Origin: Clostridia bacterium
GTDB taxonomy: Bacteria > Bacillota > Clostridia > TANB77 > CAG-508
Length of the DNA stretch: 51,486 nt
NCBI GenBank assembly: GCA_029258515.1
Contig: JARHYK010000031.1
Location: 1 to 51,486 of the forward strand
Reading direction: 5' to 3'
Shown here: one piece after another, positions 1 through 8,353 of the stretch
How the letters are laid out: each line of letters begins with the position of its first letter
Numbering within the stretch: the first letter of the stretch is position 1
Program-made: the position numbers and the translations under genes
The notes under the pieces: generated by a model
Told to the model about the DNA's origin: nothing
Databases searched by the model: none
What the model saw: the letters and a program-made list of their open reading frames with translations, nothing else

Positions 1-2
1 TA

Positions 3-914
3 GGATATAAATATATCAAAGGAGACCAAATAGGTGGTGCAGTAATAAGAGAAGAAGGAAGTACAGAACAAGAACCAGTAGAATTTGTATGGGTACCAGT
101 TCCAGATATAACAAAAATGGTAGGAGGAACAGAAAAACAAAATAACGAAGGAGAAAGATGGGGAAAATTATATTCTGAAATTAATATAGATAATCCAGAA
201 AATGGAACTGATATAGCTAAACCAACAAATACGGGTAATAGGGAGCCAGATGTATTAACTGATATTGAATATACAGATGGAAAACAATCTAACCTAGATA
301 TAATGAATAATATATTAGGAACATCATATGATATTAATTCATTTAAAACAGAGTTACAAAAAGACTTTTATAATATGTCAGAGAGTGTAAAAAAATATAA
401 AGGATTTTATGTAGGAAGATATGAAAGTAGTTTAGTAGGTAGTGATAATAATGCATATTTAGCACCAATAAAAGGAAAAACATCTGCAACAAATGATGCA
501 AGTTCTGCTAATACATGGTATGGACTATATGCAAGACAAAAGAAATATAAAAAAGGACAAATAGAAGGAAGTATGATCTGGGGATGTCAATATGATGCAA
601 TGATGAAATGGATGAAAAGAGTTGGAGTAAAAAATATTGAGACTGAAAATCCGATTAATATAGGAGGAGAAGTAGCATCAAAAAATGTAGGAAGAACAAC
701 AGGAACAGTGGAAACAGATAAATTATGTAATATGTATGATCTACTTGGAAATAGTTATGAATGGACATTAGAGGCGAGAAGACGCCGTGCTTCCTCTAGA
801 GTTGCTCGAGGAGGTTATTACGACCGTAGCAATTCACCGGTTTATCGTAGCAATAATGGGCCTAACGGCATTAACAGCTTTAATTCTACTCGTGCTACAC
901 TTTATATTCCATAG
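3..914 (+). CDS. FGE/SUMF1-like (C-type-lectin fold) protein, 5' end missing
   Basis: The frame is open from the left edge, so this is the C-terminal ~303 codons of a longer protein; the first ATG at 117 is internal. The segment EFVWVPVP near the start and the Gly/Trp-rich stretches (YKGFYVGRYE, LLGNSYEW, RVARGGYY) are typical of formylglycine-generating-enzyme-like domains with a C-type-lectin fold. In clostridia this fold is often carried on prepilin-like surface proteins and is not itself an enzyme. The last ~45 codons differ sharply in base use from the rest (see 771-906) and look like a diversity-generating retroelement target. The N-terminus, and hence any signal or pilin leader, lies outside the window. 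Function beyond likely surface display or ligand binding is unknown. Confidence 0.7.
   Translation, partial: GYKYIKGDQIGGAVIREEGSTEQEPVEFVWVPVPDITKMVGGTEKQNNEGERWGKLYSEINIDNPENGTDIAKPTNTGNREPDVLTDIEYTDGKQSNLDIMNNILGTSYDINSFKTELQKDFYNMSESVKKYKGFYVGRYESSLVGSDNNAYLAPIKGKTSATNDASSANTWYGLYARQKKYKKGQIEGSMIWGCQYDAMMKWMKRVGVKNIETENPINIGGEVASKNVGRTTGTVETDKLCNMYDLLGNSYEWTLEARRRRASSRVARGGYYDRSNSPVYRSNNGPNGINSFNSTRATLYIP
771..906 (+). other. candidate diversity-generating variable region (VR)
   Basis: The final ~45 codons of the FGE-like gene contain about 48% G+C over 771-900 by hand count, within a far more AT-rich gene. They use codons rare elsewhere here (CGC, CGT, TCC, GGC, AAC, AGC). The encoded tail is rich in Tyr/Asn/Ser/Arg/Asp, as expected when AAC/AAT codons of a template repeat are randomised at adenines, and it sits at the 3' end of a lectin-fold gene, the usual place for a VR. 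No template repeat or reverse transcriptase is in the window, so this is inference. Confidence 0.45.
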
Positions 915-962
915 TATGTACTATTTATAAAAATAAAAGTAAGAAAATAGTAAAATAGAGTA

Positions 963-1028
963 ATAACAAAAGCTACAACAGGTGTACGATGTGCCTTTGA
1001 AAGCACATTTTGGAAAAGAAATTTATAA
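963..1028 (+). pseudogene. possible leftover C-terminus of a second FGE-like gene
   Basis: In the same frame as the preceding gene, after stops at 912 and 957, the DNA reads ITKATTGVRCAFESTFWK and then a TAA at 1026. The string TTGVRCAFES resembles the terminal strand of FGE/SUMF1 domains (G-[FV]-R-x-A). There is no start codon or ribosome binding site, so it would be a remnant. It also holds an imperfect hairpin (ATGTGC at 989-994 with GCACAT at 1003-1008), which could be the stem-loop often found downstream of a VR. The rest of the 915-1330 gap shows only the terminator at 1141. Confidence 0.25.
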
Positions 1029-1140
1029 GTTGTCTGTGCCAAGTAGCATACAATTTTCTTGCCAAAACAATAATAAGATAGTAATAATATGGAGAAGACA
1101 AATAATATTTGGCTGTGCAAGTTAAAATTAATTTTTGAAT

Positions 1141-1176
1141 AAAAACTAGAAGTATTAGATTGTACTTCTAGTTTTT
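1141..1176 (+). terminator. rho-independent terminator
   Basis: A perfect 14-bp inverted repeat (1141-1154 with 1163-1176) with an 8-nt loop ends in a run of five T. It closes the transcription unit of the FGE-like gene. Confidence 0.75.
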
Positions 1177-1330
1177 GTATATTAAAATGTAGTTTCAAAT
1201 TCTTAAAAGATGAAGTATTAAAAAGTATCTTAGGAAATAGGAGAGTAAATTGCAAAACGATATGAAATACCTGTATAAACTTCTAAAATATGTAAATAAT
1301 TAAAGTAAATACATAGAATTAGGAGGAAAA

Positions 1331-1657
1331 ATGGATAGTAATTTAAAAAATATGATAGTATTGAAAGGTTTGCCATCAAATATTATTGATGAGGCAATAA
1401 TTGTTTTAAAAGAAAATGTTAATGTTAAAGAACTTGAAAAACAAAAAAATGGTAAGAGTAAAAATGTGGATGCTGAAAAAGGAGGAAGGGATAAATATGT
1501 TGTAAAAGAAGCTGAAATGTTAGTAAATAATTATGTTTCTAAATTAGAGAAGAAAGAAAATGTTAGTAAGAATAAGAATGAGCGTTATATGAAAAAAATT
1601 GTATATTTGACATCTATAATATCAGTTATAGAATTGATTTTTTTAATTGTAAAATAG
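1331..1657 (+). CDS. small tail-anchored membrane protein, unknown
   Basis: A 108-residue protein preceded by AGGAGG (1321-1326) at good distance. The N-terminal half contains KGLPSNIIDEAIIVLKEN, a possible amphipathic helix. The middle is lysine/glutamate-rich and hydrophilic. The last ~20 residues (VYLTSIISVIELIFLIVK) form one membrane helix, suggesting a tail-anchored or short bitopic protein. It lies upstream of the SpoIVFA/SpoIVFB-like pair and is separated from it by a hairpin. I do not recognise the family. Confidence 0.6.
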   Translation: MDSNLKNMIVLKGLPSNIIDEAIIVLKENVNVKELEKQKNGKSKNVDAEKGGRDKYVVKEAEMLVNNYVSKLEKKENVSKNKNERYMKKIVYLTSIISVIELIFLIVK

Positions 1658-1663
1658 AAGTAT

Positions 1664-1718
1664 AAAACACTAAATCCTTGAATATAAATTAAAAAGAAAA
1701 CCAAGGAAGAGGTGTTTT
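1664..1718 (+). promoter_or_regulatory. leader hairpin overlapping the RBS of the M23 gene
   Basis: AAAACAC (1664-1670) can pair with GTGTTTT (1712-1718), and TCCTTG (1675-1680) with CAAGGA (1702-1707). The 3' arm overlaps the AGAGGTG ribosome binding site just before the ATG at 1723. It could act as a weak terminator for the upstream gene or mask the RBS. Confidence 0.4.
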
Positions 1719-1722
1719 TATT

Positions 1723-2610
1723 ATGGAGAAAACTATTTCTGTTGAAGAAAAAATAAGAAGAGCTGAGGAAATATATATGAGAAGGCAGGGAATGAAAAAT
1801 GCTAAGGTGCCAAATCAAAATGAGAGTATTTCTTCAGAAAAAAAAGATTTAAAGTTGCTAAAAAAAATGATAATTCAAATAATAGTTTGTTTAGTTATAT
1901 ATGGAGTTATATATGTTTTACAAAATAATCAATTATTTTTTTCAAAGGATTTTATAACTAGAGTTAATGAAATATTATCATATGATACAAACTTTCTGCA
2001 AATGTATGAAGTAATGAAAAACAAAATAATGGAATTTCAAAATAATGTGAAGGTGGATTTAAAAAAACAAGATAAGGAGAATAGTGAAGAAAAAACGGAG
2101 GAAAAGGATGAAGAAAAAGCTAAGGAAAGTAAAGCTGAAAATGATGGAATAGGAGGAGCTGTTGAAACTATTGAAACCAAAGAAAAAACACAAGAAGAAA
2201 AAGATATTGAAAGTGTTAAAAATGCAAGTTCTTTTATAAAACCAATTAATGGAAAAATAACTTCGAAATATGGATATAGAGAGACAGCAACAGGAAGAGT
2301 ACCTAAAAATCATACTGGTGTTGATATTGCAAATGTAGTGGGAACGAAAATTATTTCAGCGACAGATGGAGAGGTGGTTTTGGCTTCAGAAGAGGGGGAT
2401 TATGGAAAACATTTGAAAATTCAGTTAGGAGAATTAAGTGTTATATATGCTCATTGCAATAAATTATATGTAAAGCATGGAGATGTTGTAAAACAAGGAC
2501 AAGAAATAGCAGAAGTGGGTTCAACTGGAAATTCAACAGGGCCACATTTACATTTTGAAATAAGGTATCAAGAACGAACAGTTAATCCGGAAAATATTTT
2601 AGAATTATAA
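1723..2610 (+). CDS. M23 (LytM) metallopeptidase-domain membrane protein, SpoIVFA-like
   Basis: 295 residues: a short cytoplasmic N-terminus with EEKIRRAEEIYMRR, one membrane helix (~50-67), a charged Lys/Glu linker (~110-165) and a C-terminal LytM domain (~170-295). The zinc ligands are intact: H197 and D201 (NHTGVD), with H275/H277 in GPHLHFE, plus H244. The topology matches SpoIVFA, and the gene sits 15 bp upstream of an M50 protease resembling SpoIVFB, so a role in anchoring or inhibiting that protease during pro-SigK processing is inferred. As I recall it, B. subtilis SpoIVFA has lost the catalytic residues, so an intact site is notable. A SpoIIQ-like role is the main alternative. Confidence 0.7.
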   Translation: MEKTISVEEKIRRAEEIYMRRQGMKNAKVPNQNESISSEKKDLKLLKKMIIQIIVCLVIYGVIYVLQNNQLFFSKDFITRVNEILSYDTNFLQMYEVMKNKIMEFQNNVKVDLKKQDKENSEEKTEEKDEEKAKESKAENDGIGGAVETIETKEKTQEEKDIESVKNASSFIKPINGKITSKYGYRETATGRVPKNHTGVDIANVVGTKIISATDGEVVLASEEGDYGKHLKIQLGELSVIYAHCNKLYVKHGDVVKQGQEIAEVGSTGNSTGPHLHFEIRYQERTVNPENILEL

Positions 2611-2625
2611 AGAAAAGGAAATATT

Positions 2626-3276
2626 ATGAAATTTAAAATAGATTTAAAGATTTTTTTGTTTGCTTTTATATTTATATTAACAAAACAAATACATATATAT
2701 ATGTTAATAATGATATTTGCATTTATTCATGAATTAGGCCATTTATTAGTTGGATTATTAGTAAATTTTAAGGTTGAAAAATTAGAGATAATACCTGTTG
2801 GGATATCAGTTTCTTTTAAACTAAATGTTAATGATTTTAATGAAAAAATTGGTAAATCAAATAGGTTGGAAGTAAAAAAGATATTAGTTGCTTTGGCAGG
2901 ACCATTAACTAATATATTAATAATATTTATAGTATCCAAATTACCGATAGGAATGATTAAAAAATTAAATGTAATGTATGCTAATTTATTAATTGCTATA
3001 TTTAATTTATTACCAATATTTCCATTGGATGGAGGAAGAATATTAAAAAGTATTTTAAATATTTTTCTTGGAAGAAAAAAAACAATAAAGTGTATTGATA
3101 GTGTATCAATAATCAGTTTGATAGTTATAACATGTGTTTCATTTGTTATATTTAAAAACAATCAAAATGTAGCGCTAATTTTTGTGACGATTTATTTGTG
3201 GGTGCTTGTTGTAAAAGAATATAAGATTAATAAGCAAAAATTAAGAATATATAAAATAATAGATGAAAAGTATTGA
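2626..3276 (+). CDS. spoIVFB: M50 site-2 intramembrane metalloprotease, SpoIVFB-like
   Basis: 216 residues and mostly hydrophobic, with several membrane helices. HELGH (residues 35-39) gives two zinc ligands and the glutamate, and FPLDGGRIL (around D135) gives the third ligand, the arrangement of the SpoIVFB branch of site-2 proteases. The AGP motif at ~91-93 is also typical. In sporulating Firmicutes this protease cleaves the pro-sequence of SigK in the outer forespore membrane. The upstream M23 protein is probably its partner. No CBS domain is seen C-terminally, although some SpoIVFB proteins carry one. Confidence 0.75.
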   Translation: MKFKIDLKIFLFAFIFILTKQIHIYMLIMIFAFIHELGHLLVGLLVNFKVEKLEIIPVGISVSFKLNVNDFNEKIGKSNRLEVKKILVALAGPLTNILIIFIVSKLPIGMIKKLNVMYANLLIAIFNLLPIFPLDGGRILKSILNIFLGRKKTIKCIDSVSIISLIVITCVSFVIFKNNQNVALIFVTIYLWVLVVKEYKINKQKLRIYKIIDEKY

Positions 3277-3333
3277 AAATAGAGCTGAAAAATAGTAAAC
3301 TATATTCATATTGGATATAGAGGTGAGCAAAAG

Positions 3334-3837
3334 ATGAAAAAAAGTGAAAAAGGAATTACAATGGTTGCATTAGTAATAACAATAACAGTATTGTTAATAG
3401 TAACTGTTTCTGTTGCCATAAATTCAAGTAGTATGATAAATGTAGTTAATATTAATGATTTGGAAAGTGATATAGAACTTTTAAGACAGAAAGTATCAAA
3501 TTTTTATAATGAATATGGGGAAATACCAGCTAGTATAGAATATACGAATATTTCTTCTTTACAACCAATATTGAATAATAAGGAATTAGAATCAGGTAGT
3601 AAGTTTTATGTTTTGGATTTACAAGCAATGAAAGGAATAACATTAAATTTTGGGAAAGATTATGAAGTTGTTAAAGATTTGATAGATGTAACTACTGTGA
3701 ATGCATATACTGATTTATATATTATAAATAAAGAAACTCATAATATTTTTTATGTTGAGGGAGTACAAGTAAATACTGATAAAGAAAATAGTATACATTA
3801 TACAGATTATGTGGTACCAGAAAATATACCGCAATAG
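3334..3837 (+). CDS. type IV prepilin-like protein
   Basis: 167 residues. The start carries a class III leader, KKSEKG followed by ITMVALVITITVLL, giving a predicted prepilin-peptidase cut after G7 and a hydrophobic helix. The usual Glu5 of the mature pilin is Ala here (ITMVA), as in many clostridial pseudopilin-like surface proteins. The remainder is a small globular domain without cysteines and without recognisable homology. RBS GAGGTGAG lies at ~3321. A terminator follows directly (3841), so it is probably the last gene of its unit. It may be a minor pilin or a lone surface protein; no pilus assembly genes are nearby. Confidence 0.65.
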   Translation: MKKSEKGITMVALVITITVLLIVTVSVAINSSSMINVVNINDLESDIELLRQKVSNFYNEYGEIPASIEYTNISSLQPILNNKELESGSKFYVLDLQAMKGITLNFGKDYEVVKDLIDVTTVNAYTDLYIINKETHNIFYVEGVQVNTDKENSIHYTDYVVPENIPQ

Positions 3838-3840
3838 TAA

Positions 3841-3871
3841 AATAAAATCTTGAATAGATTTTATTTTTTTT
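3841..3871 (+). terminator. rho-independent terminator
   Basis: A perfect 10-bp stem (3841-3850 with 3856-3865), 5-nt loop and T-tract to 3871, directly after the prepilin gene. Confidence 0.75.
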
Positions 3872-3883
3872 ATGTCAAATACA

Positions 3884-3912
3884 TTGACTTTTAAGTGTTT
3901 TCGTTATATGAT
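3884..3912 (+). promoter_or_regulatory. SigA-type promoter of minDE-rodA
   Basis: TTGACT (3884-3889), 17-bp spacer, TATGAT (3907-3912), 45 bp before minD and just after a terminator. Confidence 0.65.
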
Positions 3913-3956
3913 AATGATATTAAAATATGCATTAAAAAATCCGAAGGAGGAAAATT

Positions 3957-4748
3957 ATGGGAGAAGTAATAGTAATTACATCTGGTAAAGGTGGAGTTGG
4001 AAAAACAACAACAACAGCAAATTTAGGTTCAAGTTTAGCGGTTGAAGGAAAAAAAGTAGCATTAATTGATACCGATATTGGGCTAAGAAATCTAGATGTT
4101 GTAATGGGACTTGAAAACAGAATAGTTTATGACATAGTGGATGTTGTAGAAGAAAAATGTAAATTAAGACAAGCTCTAATTAAAGATAAAAGATTTAAAG
4201 AATTATACCTATTACCAGCAGCACAAACTAGAGATAAAACAGCAATAAATGAAGAGCAAATGAAAAAATTAATTGATAAACTAAAAGAAGAATTTGATTA
4301 TATACTAATAGATTGCCCAGCAGGAATAGAACAAGGATTTAAAAATGCAATAGTGGGTGCAGATAGAGCAATTGTTGTGACAACAGCTGAAATATCAGCA
4401 ATACGTGATGCTGATAGAATTATTGGATTATTGGAGTCAGCAGAAATAAAAAATCCAGAGTTAGTAATAAATAGAATAAGGCCTAATATGATAAGAAAAG
4501 GCGAAATGATGGATGTTGAAGATATTGTTGACTTATTATCTATAGATTTGATAGGAGTTGTACCTGATGATGAATATATAATTACACAAACAAATAAGGG
4601 AGAACCTGTAATACAAAATAGAAAAGCACCATCAGGAAAAGCATATTTGGAAATGGCTAAAAGAGTATTAGGTGAAAAAATAGAAGTAACAATACCTGGA
4701 AGAGAAAAAGGTTTTTGGGCTAAGATAAAAAGAATATTCAAAAAATAG
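3957..4748 (+). CDS. minD: septum site-determining ATPase MinD
   Basis: 263 residues, full family length. The deviant Walker A KGGVGKTT (residues 11-18, K11 and K16), the switch region IDTDIGLRNLD and Walker B (YILIDCPAG, ~115-123) are intact. A C-terminal amphipathic, membrane-targeting helix (GFWAKIKRIFKK) is present. MinD is the membrane-bound ATPase that places the division inhibitor MinC and, with MinE, oscillates to keep the Z-ring at midcell. It begins the min operon behind its own promoter. minC is not upstream in this window and must be elsewhere or absent. RBS GGAGGA precedes the ATG. Confidence 0.95.
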   Translation: MGEVIVITSGKGGVGKTTTTANLGSSLAVEGKKVALIDTDIGLRNLDVVMGLENRIVYDIVDVVEEKCKLRQALIKDKRFKELYLLPAAQTRDKTAINEEQMKKLIDKLKEEFDYILIDCPAGIEQGFKNAIVGADRAIVVTTAEISAIRDADRIIGLLESAEIKNPELVINRIRPNMIRKGEMMDVEDIVDLLSIDLIGVVPDDEYIITQTNKGEPVIQNRKAPSGKAYLEMAKRVLGEKIEVTIPGREKGFWAKIKRIFKK

Positions 4749-4785
4749 ATTTAGCGTATATATAAACGGAGGGAGAAAAACGGAA

Positions 4786-5361
4786 ATGTTTGAAAACATA
4801 ATAAAATTCTTTAAGAAAATAGGAAAAAAGGAAGAAAAGAAAGAAACAGGAAATTCAAAAGATGCAGCAAAAGAAAGGTTACATTTAGTATTAATGCAAG
4901 ATAGAGCAAATGTTTCTACAGATTTTCTAGAGTTGATGAAACAAGAAATAATAGAAGTTATTAAAAAATATATAGAAGTAGATGAAAGTGCTATTGATGT
5001 AAGATTGACAAATAAAGAGAATGAAGACGGAACAAATGGTGCACCTGCTTTATATGCAAACATTCCCATTTTAAATATTAAGAAAGAAACAACTAAAAAA
5101 GAAAAAGAAAATGTGGAAGAAAATGTTAGTGGAGAAACGAAAGAAAAAATAGAAAACAAGGATAAACTTGAAGAAGAAAAAAATGAGCCAAAAGGACAAG
5201 TTGAAGAAATTGAAATTCTTGAAGACAGAGAAAAAGAAGAAATAAAAGAAAAAGAAAATCTCGAAGAAGAAAATGAAAATCAAAATGGAGAAGAAAAATT
5301 AAAACAACAAGAGAAAGAAAAGGAAAAACAACAAGAGGAAGAAAAAGTAAAACAAAAGTAG
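4786..5361 (+). CDS. minE: MinE with a long acidic C-terminal extension
   Basis: Residues 1 to ~92 are a complete MinE: an N-terminal membrane-binding segment (MFENIIKFFKK), the contact helix with RLHLVLMQDRA, and the dimerisation domain with DFLELMKQEIIEVIKKY and the ALYANIPIL strand. MinE stimulates MinD ATPase to drive pole-to-pole oscillation. Ordinary MinE is roughly 85-90 residues, but this one is 191. The extra ~95 residues are low-complexity Glu/Lys/Gln repeats, probably charged helix or disordered. The extension stays in frame with a normal stop and is followed by rodA. Its role is unknown. Confidence 0.88.
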   Translation: MFENIIKFFKKIGKKEEKKETGNSKDAAKERLHLVLMQDRANVSTDFLELMKQEIIEVIKKYIEVDESAIDVRLTNKENEDGTNGAPALYANIPILNIKKETTKKEKENVEENVSGETKEKIENKDKLEEEKNEPKGQVEEIEILEDREKEEIKEKENLEEENENQNGEEKLKQQEKEKEKQQEEEKVKQK

Positions 5362-5405
5362 AGGATTAAGTTAAATCAAAAATATAGAAAAAGAGAGGAT
5401 TTAAT

Positions 5406-6512
5406 TTGAGAAAAAAAGAATTGAAAAATGTAGAATGGAGTGTATTGGTAGTTGCAATAATATTAACGCTAATAGGTTTTATTGCATTATTTACAGCGAC
5501 ACAAAATTCGGGATATGATGAATTTAAAAAACAAATAATTTGGTTTGGGATAAGTCTAATTGCAATGTTAATATTTATGACTGTAAATTACGAAACATTG
5601 ATTAGATTTTCTCCATTTTTTTATGGAGGTTTTATAATATTATTAATAGCGGTGCTATTTACAAAAGAGGTAAATGGGGCAACAAGTTGGTTTAATATAG
5701 GGGCTTTTTCATTTCAGCCAGCTGAATTTGCAAAGGTGTTTGTAATATTATTTTTGGCATTGATAATTTCTAATATAAAAGTAAGAGGAAAACAAGAGAT
5801 AAATAAGCCATTAAAAATTTTAATAATATTATCAGCGCTAGCATTACCAGTATTATTAATAATAAAACAACCAGACTATGGAACAGCTATGGCATTTTTT
5901 ATAGCAACAGCTTTAATGTTGTTTTCAGCAGGTATAGATAAAAAATATATAATAGCGATAATATTAATAGCTGCTGTTTCAATTCCATTATTATATAATT
6001 TTGTATTACCAGAACATGCAAGGAAAAGAATAGATATATTTTTGCATCCAGAAACAGAACCTAGAGGTGCAGGGTATAATATCTTGCAGTCTAAATTGGC
6101 AATAGGTGCTGGCGGATTGACAGGGATGGGATTGTTAAAGGGTAATCAAACTCAATTAGGTTATTTATATCCTAAAACAACAGATTTTATATATTCAGTA
6201 ATAGGTGAAGAATTAGGATTTGTAGTAGCAGGAACGATAATTATTTTATATGTTATTTTAGTGACGAAAATTTTATACATAGCTAAAACATCAAAAGATG
6301 AAAAGGGAACATTGGTAGCAGCAGGAATAGCAGGAGTATTTATGTTCCATATGATAGAGAATATAGGGATGGTTATGGGATTATTACCAATAACAGGAGT
6401 ACCATTACCTTTTATAAGTTATGGAGGAAGCTCACTTATAACAAGTTATATGATGATAGGAATTTTATTAAATATTAGTAGTAAAAGGCAAAAAACAATA
6501 TTTGTGAAATAA
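5406..6512 (+). CDS. rodA: SEDS glycosyltransferase RodA
   Basis: 368 residues with about ten membrane helices; a SEDS-family peptidoglycan glycosyltransferase. The conserved catalytic-loop region (KQPDYGTAM), the long extracellular loop (GYNILQSKLAIGAGGLTGMG) and the signature PFISYGGSS near residue 338 are intact. Adjacency to minDE is typical of clostridial rodA, which polymerises glycan strands for elongation with a class B PBP. I chose the TTG start at 5406 because GAGAGG lies 7 bp upstream. It serves as an internal control for the shifted ftsW at 24587: here SYGG is encoded without any extra base. Confidence 0.88.
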   Translation: MRKKELKNVEWSVLVVAIILTLIGFIALFTATQNSGYDEFKKQIIWFGISLIAMLIFMTVNYETLIRFSPFFYGGFIILLIAVLFTKEVNGATSWFNIGAFSFQPAEFAKVFVILFLALIISNIKVRGKQEINKPLKILIILSALALPVLLIIKQPDYGTAMAFFIATALMLFSAGIDKKYIIAIILIAAVSIPLLYNFVLPEHARKRIDIFLHPETEPRGAGYNILQSKLAIGAGGLTGMGLLKGNQTQLGYLYPKTTDFIYSVIGEELGFVVAGTIIILYVILVTKILYIAKTSKDEKGTLVAAGIAGVFMFHMIENIGMVMGLLPITGVPLPFISYGGSSLITSYMMIGILLNISSKRQKTIFVK

Positions 6513-6523
6513 AGGAAGAAAAG

Positions 6524-7495
6524 ATGTATTTAAAAAAGATAAAAATAGGAAATCAAGAAATTTCTAATAATATATTTTTAGCTCCGATGGCAGGAATAAC
6601 AGATAAAGCATATAGAAAAATATGTAAAGAAAATGGAGCAGGATTAGTATATACGGAAATGATAAGTAGTAGGGCTATATTTCATGATGATGCAAAAACA
6701 AAATTACTTATGGACACTACAGGAGAAACTGGTCCAATAGCATTTCAAATATTTGGAAGTGAAGAAGAATCTATGGGATATGCAGCTAGATATTTGGATG
6801 ATAAAGCAGATATAATAGATATAAATATGGGATGTCCTGCACCCAAAGTAGTTAAAAATGGAGATGGAAGTAAACTATTATTAGATATTAAAAAGGCAGA
6901 GAAAGTAATAGAAGCAGTAGTGAAAAATACTACTAAACCTGTAACTCTTAAAATTAGAAAAGGGTGGGATTTGAATAATATAGTAGCAGTTGATTTTGCA
7001 AAGATGGCAGAAAGTAAAGGAATATCTGCTATAGCTATACATGGAAGGACAAGAAGTGAATATTATTCAGGGAAAGCAGATTTAGAAATAATAAAAAAAG
7101 TGAAAGAAGCGGTAAGAATACCAGTGATAGGAAATGGAGATGTTGTGGATGAAGAAACAGCGTATCAGATGTTTGAAACAACAGGAGTAGATGGCATAAT
7201 GATTGGGAGAGGAAGTTTTGGAAATCCATGGATATTTGATAGAATAAAATATTACTTAGAAACTGGAGAAAAATTGCCTGAAGTTTCAAAAAAAGAAAAA
7301 TTTGAAATAATTAAAGAACATGTTGAATTGGAATTAGCAGAAAAGCCAGAAATAACAGCAATACGAGAATTAAGGAAGCCGTTGGCTTGGTATACAAAAG
7401 GATTAGAAAGTTCAAGTGAATTTAGAGAAAAAATAAATAAAATAGAAGATATTAAAGAATTAATGATAGAAATAGAAAAGTTTTTTAATAAATAA
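6524..7495 (+). CDS. dusB: tRNA-dihydrouridine synthase
   Basis: 323 residues. The FMN-dependent TIM barrel of the Dus family reduces uridine in the tRNA D-loop. The start LAPMAGITDKAYR and the catalytic cysteine in INMGCPAPK (C104) are intact. The phosphate-binding segments IAIHGRTR and IGNGDV and the late IMIGRG match DusB rather than DusA. It starts 11 bp after rodA and is probably co-transcribed. A strong terminator follows at 7506. Confidence 0.9.
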   Translation: MYLKKIKIGNQEISNNIFLAPMAGITDKAYRKICKENGAGLVYTEMISSRAIFHDDAKTKLLMDTTGETGPIAFQIFGSEEESMGYAARYLDDKADIIDINMGCPAPKVVKNGDGSKLLLDIKKAEKVIEAVVKNTTKPVTLKIRKGWDLNNIVAVDFAKMAESKGISAIAIHGRTRSEYYSGKADLEIIKKVKEAVRIPVIGNGDVVDEETAYQMFETTGVDGIMIGRGSFGNPWIFDRIKYYLETGEKLPEVSKKEKFEIIKEHVELELAEKPEITAIRELRKPLAWYTKGLESSSEFREKINKIEDIKELMIEIEKFFNK

Positions 7496-7505
7496 TGAAA
7501 ATATG

Positions 7506-7544
7506 AAAAAATCATAATTACTTAAAATGTAATTATGATTTTTT
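7506..7544 (+). terminator. rho-independent terminator
   Basis: A perfect 15-bp stem (7506-7520 with 7530-7544) with a 9-nt loop and T-run; ends the minDE-rodA-dusB unit. Confidence 0.8.
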
Positions 7545-7631
7545 TGGTAAATGAAAGTTCTTTTTAAACACTTCAAAAAAGAGCATAAAAGATGCTGAAA
7601 TGGAATAAAAATTTAAAAAGGAGGAATATAG

Positions 7632-8279
7632 ATGGAAAATATAAATAAAAGGAAGCAAAAGAGAATTAAAAATTTGTCTAAAATTATAATTTTGATCATA
7701 ATTATTTTGTTAATTTTTTTGCTAGTTGCAAAATTTATAAAAAAACCGTTTAAAAGTTCAAAAATAGGAAATAATAGTAGTAGTCAAGAAATAGAAGATT
7801 TTATTTTAAATATTAGTTCGTATGAAGCAGTAATTGATATGGATGTGTATAGTAATAAAAATAGTTGTAAATATAAAATTAAACAAGTATATAAAAATGA
7901 AAATGATAATTATCAAGAAGTTTTGGAGCCAAGTAATATTGCAGGAATAAAGATAAAGCAAGAACGAGATAAATTGATAATGGAAAATAGTAAATTAAAT
8001 TTAAGTAAAATAATGGAAGAGTATAAATACGTAACAGATAATTGTATTGATTTAATGTCATTTATAAATGAATATAAGAAAGATGAAGATAGAAAAGTTA
8101 AAGAAGAAGGTAATGTCTTGAGTCTAGAAACAACATCAGGATCTCCAAATAAATATTTGAAGTATAAAACATTGAAAATAGATAGGAAAACGGGGAAACC
8201 TATAAGTATGGAAATAAAATCTGCTAGCAAAAAAACAGTAATCTACATAATATATAATGAGGTGGAAATAAATAATTAA
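7632..8279 (+). CDS. membrane-anchored GerS/LolA-like protein
   Basis: 215 residues. A Lys/Arg-rich start is followed by one strong membrane helix (~17-35), then an extracytoplasmic domain of alternating short strands ([39 protein letters not shown]). This pattern recalls the LolA-like fold of clostridial germination proteins related to GerS, but I see no lipobox cysteine and no diagnostic motif, so the assignment is tentative. RBS AAAGGAGG lies at ~7617. It stands alone, between the dusB terminator and the mazF-like gene. Confidence 0.45.
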   Translation: MENINKRKQKRIKNLSKIIILIIIILLIFLLVAKFIKKPFKSSKIGNNSSSQEIEDFILNISSYEAVIDMDVYSNKNSCKYKIKQVYKNENDNYQEVLEPSNIAGIKIKQERDKLIMENSKLNLSKIMEEYKYVTDNCIDLMSFINEYKKDEDRKVKEEGNVLSLETTSGSPNKYLKYKTLKIDRKTGKPISMEIKSASKKTVIYIIYNEVEINN

Positions 8280-8353
8280 AAAACAAATATTTCCACTTTG
8301 AATTAATAGAAAAAATAAAAAACTTGACAATATATGAACTAGGAGTGGATAAA

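Noticed and set aside
902..1255. Reverse-strand open frame of 117 codons after the FGE-like gene
   Set aside because: It overlaps the terminator and the remnant, lacks an RBS and has an AT-driven Phe/Leu/Ile composition.
8324..8352. TTGACA at 8324-8329 as the -35 of a mazF promoter
   Set aside because: No -10 lies at a proper distance; the spot 17 bp on is GGATAA and overlaps the RBS region.
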